A DNA stretch of 64,000 nucleotides from Arcicella rosea (lineage in GTDB: Bacteria > Bacteroidota > Bacteroidia > Cytophagales > Spirosomataceae): the NCBI RefSeq assembly GCF_014204325.1, contig NZ_JACHKT010000003.1:124001-188000 (forward strand), given 5' to 3'. The notes under the pieces were generated by a model. That model was not told where the DNA came from, ran no database searches, and was given only the letters and a program-made list of their open reading frames with translations. This document shows positions 18,646-25,174 of the stretch, piece after piece (within the stretch, counting starts at the first letter, position 1; every line of letters begins with the position of its first letter). Position numbers and translations under genes: made by a program.

Positions 18646-18667
18646 TTTCAAATGCTTCATATTTGTT

Positions 18668-18814
18668 TCAGTAGAATGATAATGTCTTATTAATTTTTAT
18701 GCTTTTATAAAATGTGCCCAATTCATTTCTGCCACCAATAGTGGCAGAAATAGCTTCGGTCTGTAAAACACGGACAGTGGTGGTGATGGAAGTGATTAGG
18801 GCGTTGAAATTCAT
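18668..18814 (-). CDS. Possible small ORF (48 residues) downstream of res
   Basis: ATG at 18814 opens a 48-codon frame beginning MNFNALITSITTTVRVLQ. It lies downstream of res on the same strand, beyond the duplicated terminator. I recognise no domain. The perfect hairpin 18725-18751 lies within it. It may be a gene remnant. Confidence 0.25.
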   Translation of the reverse strand: MNFNALITSITTTVRVLQTEAISATIGGRNELGTFYKSIKINKTLSFY

Positions 18815-18850
18815 GGTTTCTGAAAATTACAATAGGTTTTTCAATAAACA

Positions 18851-18911
18851 AAAACTGTTTCAAATGGCTTTATTTGGCGTTTTGAAGCAGTCTTTTGTTG
18901 TATTTGTTTCA
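18851..18911. repeat. Diverged second copy of the tRNA-Pro terminator, at the end of res
   Basis: ACTGTTTCAAA...TTTGAAGCAGT with the shared words TGGCGTTTTGAAGC and TTTTGTT mirrors the tRNA-Pro terminator at 18599-18660. On the minus strand the stem is followed by TTTTTG, so this copy can terminate the res transcript. Confidence 0.65.
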
Positions 18912-18919
18912 TCAAATTC

Positions 18920-21493
18920 TCATTCGAGTATAGATTCCATATTTCTAATAAATTCATTCTCTTGTAGCGTATTATAGAATGGTAGTCCAGTAATCAAATA
19001 ATGGTCAGTATTGAATTCGATTGTTTTTTTATCTTCTCTCAATTGGTGTAAAAAATCTTCTTTCCATTTGTCTTCTTTGGCTAAGTGCTTGCCTTTGGGT
19101 TCGATAAAGACTTGCATGGTTAAATTATCTCCTTCTTTTTGTTTTGCAAAAAGTAAAAAATCTGGTTCGAAAGCCCTTCCTATTTTATCGTAAATTTTAA
19201 TAGAACGTTCATTTCTGATAAGATACATATCATCGAATTTCACACTCCAACTTTCAAAACGTTTTGAAAACATCTCAACAAAATTCTTTTCTTCTATTGT
19301 TCCAAAGTTTGCGTTGTAAGCATACCAATCTTTATCATTTACCAGATTTTCTTGACCTTTTGCTCTTTCTTCGTACTTGCTTACACGCAAAGTTTTATCT
19401 TCAAACGTAGTTCGTAATGGGTGCGGTTTAAAATGGGTCGTTCCTTCATAAATAGAAATATTAGCTTTCATTTGCTCTTCAATGATGACTAATAATGATT
19501 TTAACCCATCTAAATAATCTTGATTTGAAAGATTATTTCTTCGCTTTTCTGTACCTCTAAACTCAATAGCTAATCCGCCTAAATATTCTTCTTGTTCACA
19601 AAACTCAATTGAAGAACTTAGTTTTGGAAAATATTTTTTTATTGAATTAAAATAGAAAAAATGATTTGTAGTGAGTGCATAACGTACTACATGAAGAGGA
19701 ATATCATTAACCTTTACAATCTTGTTACCTAATACGTCCATTTCTTGTTCCAATACGCCAAAAACATCAGTTTTTTTTCCTACACCCGATGATAAAGTAT
19801 AAATGATATTTTTTTGAGAAACCCCTAAATCAGATAGTGAATAGACACTTTGATAATTTTTAACAACTTTTTCATTCAAAAAAACAACTCCTTTTTTGTA
19901 AAAATCAGTATTCTTAAAAGACTCTTTGAGTTTTAGTTCTTTCATTACCATATCCTTATCGTCTTCATAAATTCCTGACTCTACTAATGCTCTTGTAATT
20001 TCAGAAATATAACGACTATCTTCTTTTGTATGATAATAAAGTTCCTCCAAAATCTTTAATTCATTTGATAAGTCTTTGTCAAACTTTCGGGTGTATTTAT
20101 CTTCACCATTCAATGAAAAAGGGAAGTATCTTGCCCCTCTACCAATCAACTGGGCTTCTGATAAGGTAGTTTTTCCTAACCTGCCTTTTGCATCCGCTCC
20201 GTCACGGTCTTCATAAAGTCTTACAATATCAAAAAGATTCAATACATCCCAACCTTCGTTCAATTTTTGAACGGCAAATACCGCCCTGATTGGATTATTA
20301 TCATCTTCTAAGGTATTCAGCTTAATCTGATTCGCCTCTGCTTCATTATCTGAATTAGCACTAATACAGTTTTCGGGTTTAAAATTAGATTGTATTCTTG
20401 ATGTTAATGTAGTGTATGAAATACCATTTTCATCAAAAAACAGATTAGCTTTTTTTATAATTTCAAGTGTTGAATCATTCACAAGCCTTTCAATCATCTC
20501 TGGGTTAAGATTTTCAATAAGTTTATGAAATTTCTCTTTGTTTTGTTCTGATTCGGCAATCGTCTTTTTGGCTTTAAACAGGATTACGGGTTTTAGATTT
20601 ATCACATTTTTAGTGGCTAATTCCTGTCTATATTGACTCAATAAGATAGCTTGTAACATCCGTTCATTTTCTCCAAAATAAGAGCGTATCAAATCAATAT
20701 CTTTTGAATAACCATCTTTTCTAAACTGAGCTAAATCATACTTGAAAATCACTTTATCGGCATATTTTTCTGTAATTTCTCGGCTCTCAAAATCCATTGT
20801 GGCGGTAAATTCCAAAAGATAATTTTCCCTATTCTGCTCTAAAATACTCATAACTGTACCTTCCCAAGTACCTTCAATATTGATTTGACTACGAGTAGAA
20901 GTATTCAAATGGTGAGCTTCATCAGCCATTAATACAATTTTCTTATCCTTAAAATCTTCAATGGTCAAAGCACCTTCTTTGGTATTTGTTAAACTTGTGT
21001 GAAGCAGTTGAATAGTAGTAAAACAGATATTAATATTCTCATTATCAGCATCTTCAAAGTTTTTAACTTCTTTTAAAATAACCTCCTTATTATCAAAAAA
21101 AATACCTTGATTGAAAAGAAACTTACTGGATAAATTATTCAAAAAATTATCTTTCGTCTTTTGAATAATGTTTGAGCTATTGACGAAGAACAGAAAGTTT
21201 CGATACCCCTTTTCATAGAGATACAATATCAATCCAGCCATCATGAGTGTTTTACCACTGCCTGTTGCCATATTAAACAATAGATGATAAGGAGAATTTG
21301 GTTTTCCTTCAAATTCTTCTTGTTCAAAAGCCATAAAATGCTGAAAGGCATTTTTCTGATAGGGTCTAATGGAAAAATTTGGATTTAGATTATCAATAAT
21401 AGAAAGAGGTATATTAATTTTTCTGATGGAATTTCTACCTACTTCTTTCTCAATCGTATCGTATAAAAATGGTTTCATAAATAAGTTAATCAT
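18920..21493 (-). CDS. res: Type III restriction enzyme, Res subunit (helicase-nuclease)
   Basis: Res is the ATP-dependent translocase and nuclease of a type III restriction system and works only with Mod. It has 857 residues. The SF2 helicase core has Walker A in NMATGSGKTLMMAGL (about residue 75), a DEAH box in VLMADEAHHLN and motif VI-like QLIGRGARYFPF. The C-terminal nuclease has the PD-(D/E)xK elements FEPDFLLFAK and FIEPKGKH, so it looks intact. EcoP-type Res is about 970 residues, so this is a somewhat short member. The start codon overlaps the mod stop by 8 bases, which points to translational coupling; a second Met at 21478 is possible. Confidence 0.9.
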   Translation of the reverse strand: MINLFMKPFLYDTIEKEVGRNSIRKINIPLSIIDNLNPNFSIRPYQKNAFQHFMAFEQEEFEGKPNSPYHLLFNMATGSGKTLMMAGLILYLYEKGYRNFLFFVNSSNIIQKTKDNFLNNLSSKFLFNQGIFFDNKEVILKEVKNFEDADNENINICFTTIQLLHTSLTNTKEGALTIEDFKDKKIVLMADEAHHLNTSTRSQINIEGTWEGTVMSILEQNRENYLLEFTATMDFESREITEKYADKVIFKYDLAQFRKDGYSKDIDLIRSYFGENERMLQAILLSQYRQELATKNVINLKPVILFKAKKTIAESEQNKEKFHKLIENLNPEMIERLVNDSTLEIIKKANLFFDENGISYTTLTSRIQSNFKPENCISANSDNEAEANQIKLNTLEDDNNPIRAVFAVQKLNEGWDVLNLFDIVRLYEDRDGADAKGRLGKTTLSEAQLIGRGARYFPFSLNGEDKYTRKFDKDLSNELKILEELYYHTKEDSRYISEITRALVESGIYEDDKDMVMKELKLKESFKNTDFYKKGVVFLNEKVVKNYQSVYSLSDLGVSQKNIIYTLSSGVGKKTDVFGVLEQEMDVLGNKIVKVNDIPLHVVRYALTTNHFFYFNSIKKYFPKLSSSIEFCEQEEYLGGLAIEFRGTEKRRNNLSNQDYLDGLKSLLVIIEEQMKANISIYEGTTHFKPHPLRTTFEDKTLRVSKYEERAKGQENLVNDKDWYAYNANFGTIEEKNFVEMFSKRFESWSVKFDDMYLIRNERSIKIYDKIGRAFEPDFLLFAKQKEGDNLTMQVFIEPKGKHLAKEDKWKEDFLHQLREDKKTIEFNTDHYLITGLPFYNTLQENEFIRNMESILE

Positions 21494-23375
21494 TTTGGTA
21501 AAATGCTTTAGTAAATTCTTTTTCTTGGTCTGTTACTCCGTACTGAGCATCATCCATATTCGATAAGGATACATAAAGCTGGTTTTTATCCAAGATGGAT
21601 ACTAATTTTTGCTTTTGAACTTCAAGCGAATGCGTTTTGAGTTCATCAATGGCATTATTTTGGTCTTTGATGTCGATGTTATAATTTAGAAAAGATACTT
21701 TTTTCATCTCCTCCCAAACTTTCAATAATTCATCAGTATTTTGAGTGTCTCTGATTTTTTCAACAAAGTGTTCGTTGTATTTTTTTAGTTCGAGATAGAC
21801 AAAACTTCCCCCACCTTGCCAATTGACTGTTTTGGAAATACCACCCTGTTCTCCTTCAATTACTTTTTTTAGTCTTGCTGCTGTAACCGTTTCGATATAA
21901 TCCATTTGTTCAATACCTATATATTGTCGTTTCATTTTATGAGCGACGGCTGCCGTTGTTCCACTGCCTGCAAAAAAATCTAAAACTATATCATCTTCGT
22001 CAGTTACAGATTTTATTAGAAAACTTACAAGGGTCTCAGGTTTAGGAAATGACGTAAAGGATAATTTTAATAATTCTAAATGCTTTTTTGAATCTTCATT
22101 AGTTTCTATCCCAATAGCTTTTGAAAGATAATTTTGGTCAATGAGTTTGTCAGGTGCCATTATAGATGCCTCTTCTCTTTGATATCTAATTGACATTTTT
22201 TCACTTTTGATTAAGAAATAGGTTTTCAATCCTATCTCTCGTTCCAAAGTTGATTGACTCCACTTAAATCTTCCTTCAAAAATAACTTCATCTGTATTTG
22301 TACTATCTTTTATGTTTAAAGTATTTAGTAAACTTATTTTTTCATAATTATTAGGATGTATTTGACCGTCAGGAATTTTAAATTTTATACTATTAGGCGG
22401 GAATTTCAATGTAGATATTCCATTTCCAGAATTAAGTAAAGGAGCATCGTCATTATCACTTTTTCTACCTACATACGATTTATCATAATCCATCTTTTTC
22501 TCATAGCAATGAATAAACTCTATGTTTTTTCTGGTTTTTTTGGATAATGCTGGTGCATTATCCGTATTCTTCCATATAAAAGTTTCTACAAAGTTTTTAC
22601 TACCGAAAATATCATCACACAAAACTTTTAGATATGCTTGCTCATTATCATCGCATTGAATAAATATTACCCCATCCTCTCTCAAAAGAGTTTTAGCTAT
22701 TTCCAAACGATTTTTCATAAAAGTTAGCCATGAAGAATGATTGAAAGAGTCATTATATTGGAAGCTATCACTTCCTGTATTGTAAGGAGGGTCAATGTAA
22801 ATCAATTTTACTTTGCCAGTAAATCGTTTTTTGAGACTATGTAAGGCTAATAGATTATTGCCTTTGATGAGTAAGTTTGAGGTAGAGTTTAATTCTTTTG
22901 CATCACCAAAATACTGAACGTTGGTAATCACTTTGGGTTCAAAAAGTTGTGTTATTTCATCCTGTGCCAATAATTCATTGAAGAAAATTTCTTTTCGAGC
23001 GTCTTCTTCTCTGCTTTGTCCTCCCTCTAAAACACAATCTTTATAGGGCCATACCAAAGAAACTTCATTACGCTGACGTAAGAATTTACCCCCAATTTGT
23101 AAGCCAATTTTATTAGGAAATCCTGTATAACTATCAGGTAAAAACTCTTTTTGTTCAATAAAATCGGTAAAAAGATTAAGATTAAAAACCCAAGCCTTTT
23201 TAATTTCTTTAAAAAATAGTGTTTTTAAACGTGGCTCATCTAATAAAAGCCCTAATAGCGTTTCATCATAATTTTGAGCTTTATTAATGACAATCCATTT
23301 TTTAATTTCTCCTTTATCACTCAATAGATTCGGTTCTTTTCGGAGAGTATTTTCAAGTATTTCTTTGATTTCCAT
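21486..23375 (-). CDS. mod: Type III DNA-methyltransferase, Mod subunit (adenine-specific)
   Basis: Mod recognises the target site, methylates adenine and guides Res. The frame is open from 23510, but the first 45 codons there are encoded by the hairpins of the leader; MEIKEILENTLRKEP at 23375 is the sensible start (629 residues). Catalytic motif IV is IYIDPPYNTGSDSFQYND and the SAM motif is LDFFAGSGTTAAVAHKMKR near the C-terminal third, the motif order (IV before I) of beta-class enzymes such as type III Mod. The central part between them (about 250-450) is the presumed target-recognition domain. Recognition sequence unknown. Confidence 0.92.
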   Translation of the reverse strand: MEIKEILENTLRKEPNLLSDKGEIKKWIVINKAQNYDETLLGLLLDEPRLKTLFFKEIKKAWVFNLNLFTDFIEQKEFLPDSYTGFPNKIGLQIGGKFLRQRNEVSLVWPYKDCVLEGGQSREEDARKEIFFNELLAQDEITQLFEPKVITNVQYFGDAKELNSTSNLLIKGNNLLALHSLKKRFTGKVKLIYIDPPYNTGSDSFQYNDSFNHSSWLTFMKNRLEIAKTLLREDGVIFIQCDDNEQAYLKVLCDDIFGSKNFVETFIWKNTDNAPALSKKTRKNIEFIHCYEKKMDYDKSYVGRKSDNDDAPLLNSGNGISTLKFPPNSIKFKIPDGQIHPNNYEKISLLNTLNIKDSTNTDEVIFEGRFKWSQSTLEREIGLKTYFLIKSEKMSIRYQREEASIMAPDKLIDQNYLSKAIGIETNEDSKKHLELLKLSFTSFPKPETLVSFLIKSVTDEDDIVLDFFAGSGTTAAVAHKMKRQYIGIEQMDYIETVTAARLKKVIEGEQGGISKTVNWQGGGSFVYLELKKYNEHFVEKIRDTQNTDELLKVWEEMKKVSFLNYNIDIKDQNNAIDELKTHSLEVQKQKLVSILDKNQLYVSLSNMDDAQYGVTDQEKEFTKAFYQND

Positions 23376-23391
23376 ACGGCAGAAAACACAT

Positions 23392-23540
23392 AAAAAAAGC
23401 GTGGAACGTTGTCTGCTTTGTCTCTGTGGTCGTAGGAAACCTTGTACACAAAAGCAAGACAACGCCACGCAAACCGCATGGCGTTGAACTTTAACTTTCC
23501 CTGTGTACATTTTGAAATTTCCTACGTTTCAGAGGACAGG
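23392..23540 (-). promoter_or_regulatory. Structured leader of mod-res with two mutually exclusive folds (attenuator candidate)
   Basis: On the transcript the strand at 23470-23449 (GCGTGGCGTTGTCTTGCTTTTG) can pair with 23420-23399, giving a stem of about 19 pairs followed at once by T7 (23398-23392), 16 nt before the mod ATG: a terminator shape. Alternatively CTCTG, CGTAGGAAA and TGTACAC (23534-23503) pair with 23449-23422, and CAACGCCA (23467-23460) pairs with 23486-23479. These folds share 23460-23467, so they exclude each other. I know no described family of this kind. A palindromic mobile element is the main alternative. Confidence 0.55.
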
Positions 23541-23615
23541 ATTGTTAAGCTAAACGCTAAAATTTATATGTCTTTTTAATTTTTTATTCGATAAATTGCT
23601 TGTTTTCGTTTTTTG

Positions 23616-23623
23616 CAAAGATA
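23616..23623 (-). promoter_or_regulatory. -7 element upstream of the mod leader
   Basis: On the minus strand the bases read TATCTTTG, an exact TAnnTTTG. Transcription would start near 23610 and give a leader of about 235 nt that includes the whole structured region. No clear -33 box. Confidence 0.35.
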
Positions 23624-23643
23624 TATCAAAATAAGAAGAAATT

Positions 23644-23772
23644 TCATTTATCACTCTTCCAAATCAGTTTCCATTTCTTTAATTGTTGAAAGTTTTGAGC
23701 GTAAATCATCGGGAATTGACTTTGTTTATCAGTATCAAATGATGCGACCATGTAATCTTTTATATTTCGCAT
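23644..23772 (-). pseudogene. Short ORF, probable gene remnant (42 residues)
   Basis: ATG at 23772 opens MRNIKDYMVASFDTDKQ and ends with KKWKLIWKSDK. The composition looks like real protein, perhaps the C-terminus of a larger one, but I recognise no family. It lies between the mod promoter and the phosphoglycerate mutase fragment. It may be a small gene or debris. Confidence 0.35.
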
Positions 23773-23847
23773 TGAAGAAATAACTTATTATTGCTTGGTT
23801 AAGCAAGAAGTATTCTCGCTTGTTTAGGCTGAGGTTGAAGGGAAGTA

Positions 23848-24096
23848 TCACAAGTAAGAAACGCTACAGAGGTTCATATTTTCGTCAAAAAGATAATTCT
23901 CTGGTGTTCCTGTTGGGATATTTATTTTTACAATTTCTTCTGGGCTAATACTTTCTACATACATCTTCAATGCCCTCAAACTATTGCCATGTGCTACAAT
24001 GAGTATATTTTTCCCTGCTTTTAGCTCAGGTTCAATTTCTGATTGATAATAGGGAACAACTTTCGATTGTTGGCAAAGACTATCATACCGAAGAAA
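23848..24096 (-). pseudogene. gpmA: 3' fragment of a 2,3-bisphosphoglycerate-dependent phosphoglycerate mutase gene
   Basis: The minus strand encodes VVPYYQSEIEPELKAGKN, then ILIVAHGNSLRALKMYVES, ISPEEIVKINIPTGTPENY and a normal-looking end. This is the C-terminal third of GpmA, including the catalytic His in AHGNSLRAL and the NIPTGTP signature. The frame is closed upstream by TAG at 24097-24099 and has no start codon; the N-terminal two thirds (phosphohistidine RHG motif) are absent. It is therefore a truncated relic. No intact copy is in this window. Confidence 0.85.
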
Positions 24097-24099
24097 CTA

Positions 24100-24345
24100 T
24101 TGTGGGAAATTTATGTTAGTGGCACACGGTACTTTTTCGGAAGTGGAGAAAGCGAAAGAAATACTTGTCGTTGGCGAAAATGTATTAGCATAAGTAGGAA
24201 GAGTGAAGCGACTGCCGCCCTCTCTGCTGAGAAGGTAGCTTTGTTAGCTAAAAAGCCTCCTCTTTGCAGGAGAGGAGGCTAGGGGTGAAGTTTTTACCAA
24301 AGAATATTTGGCTGTTATTTCCTTTTTGGGCAGCCTTTTTTATTA
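24100..24345. other. Degraded region and hairpin before the GLPGLI gene
   Basis: No intact gene is present. A plus-strand stretch reading MLVAHGTFSEVEKAKEILVV, ending in a stop near 24190, may be debris of another gene. Then comes a GC-richer segment with the 10-bp hairpin AGCCTCCTCT/AGAGGAGGCT (24254-24280), followed on the minus strand by TTTTT, which may terminate the GLPGLI transcript. Confidence 0.45.
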
Positions 24346-25089
24346 TTAATATCGAATAAACCAAAATGGATTTCGTTCTTCCTTGATTTTTTCTTGAATA
24401 ATTTTCTTCAGCATTTCTTGATAGGCTACTTCATTCATTTTTTTGCCTTTCAGTTTTTTGGGCGGTGCCAATTCTTGAGTAAGTTTTTTAGACTCTATTT
24501 TTGATGCTTGAATCAATACTGTCCCGTCGTTGATGTCTAATTCTAGGATTAAGCCTGGGAGTCCCCAAAGCCTTTCTGGACCAGCGTTAGAAGGAATATC
24601 TTGTGCAAACCAAGCGATTATTTTCTGCTTTTTTAGCGTGTCTTCAATCATGGCTTTCATACAAATATGTCCTGCTACTTCTTTAATATCATTCAAGATT
24701 TTCCAATTGGGAGTTTGTAAAGAATCTTCGATGATGTAGGTTTTTCCAAGAATTTCAAATACATCTAACATCGTATTTTTAGTGAAATTTCTGGCGACAC
24801 TAAATTCTTCCTTTCTCCAAGCATAGCCTTCCGATTCCTCAGACTTCTCCTCCGAAGCAACATATTTACTCTCATTATCATTGTAATGAAGTAACATGTA
24901 TTCTTTCCAATCGTCTTTACCAGCAAACATATAAGTCATTTTTTCTTTTTCTTGCTTGCTCAAATAACTTAATTGGTTATTCATTTTTGTCCAATAAGTT
25001 GTTCTAGTGAAGTAAACAGTTCCCTCATTGGTTTGTGCATACATTTGTATAGAGAACAAAATGAATGCAATTATTAATATTTTTTTCAT
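24346..25089 (-). CDS. GLPGLI family protein
   Basis: A 247-residue exported protein of the Bacteroidota-specific GLPGLI family. It has a signal peptide (MKKILIIAFILFSIQMYAQ), the diagnostic GPERLWGLPGLILELDIN at about residue 175 and an upstream segment AGHICMKAMIEDTLKK that is conserved in the family, including the Cys in HICMKA. The last part is basic (PPKKLKGKKMNE). The gene lies 85 bases after a TonB-linked barrel gene in the same direction, a pairing I know to be common. The biochemical role of GLPGLI proteins is not established; a role in a metal or peptide uptake or envelope system is speculation. Confidence 0.9.
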   Translation of the reverse strand: MKKILIIAFILFSIQMYAQTNEGTVYFTRTTYWTKMNNQLSYLSKQEKEKMTYMFAGKDDWKEYMLLHYNDNESKYVASEEKSEESEGYAWRKEEFSVARNFTKNTMLDVFEILGKTYIIEDSLQTPNWKILNDIKEVAGHICMKAMIEDTLKKQKIIAWFAQDIPSNAGPERLWGLPGLILELDINDGTVLIQASKIESKKLTQELAPPKKLKGKKMNEVAYQEMLKKIIQEKIKEERNPFWFIRY

Positions 25090-25174
25090 GTGCTAAGATT
25101 TCTAATTGTTAAAATGGAGTACTTATTGGCTTTGAGTTTTAAGCTAAACATTGCTCAAATTTCATAACCATTTA

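Larger units (their letters stand above)
18646..18919. other. Accessory stretch between the tRNA-Pro terminator and res
   Basis: This region contains a possible 48-residue minus-strand ORF (18668-18814), a perfect 11-bp hairpin with a 5-nt loop at 18725-18751 (ATTTCTGCCAC and its complement) and the second terminator copy at 18851-18911. There is no transposase or integrase and no recognisable protein. It looks like the boundary of an inserted accessory segment. Confidence 0.5.

Noticed and set aside
23376-23510. 45-residue N-terminal extension of Mod
   Set aside because: The codons coincide with the leader hairpins, the amino-acid pattern is Cys/Arg/Gln-rich and unlike Mod, and MEIKEILENTLRK at 23375 is a natural start.
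23399-23560. Integron attC site
   Set aside because: Some words resemble GTTRRRY and RYYYAAC boxes and the region is palindromic, but spacing and core boxes do not fit, and there is no integrase or cassette array.
24043-24282. Plus-strand ORF across the gpmA remnant
   Set aside because: Its amino-acid makeup (Arg/Lys/Ser-rich, ending in repeat sequence) does not look like a gene and the opposite strand carries clear gpmA wording.
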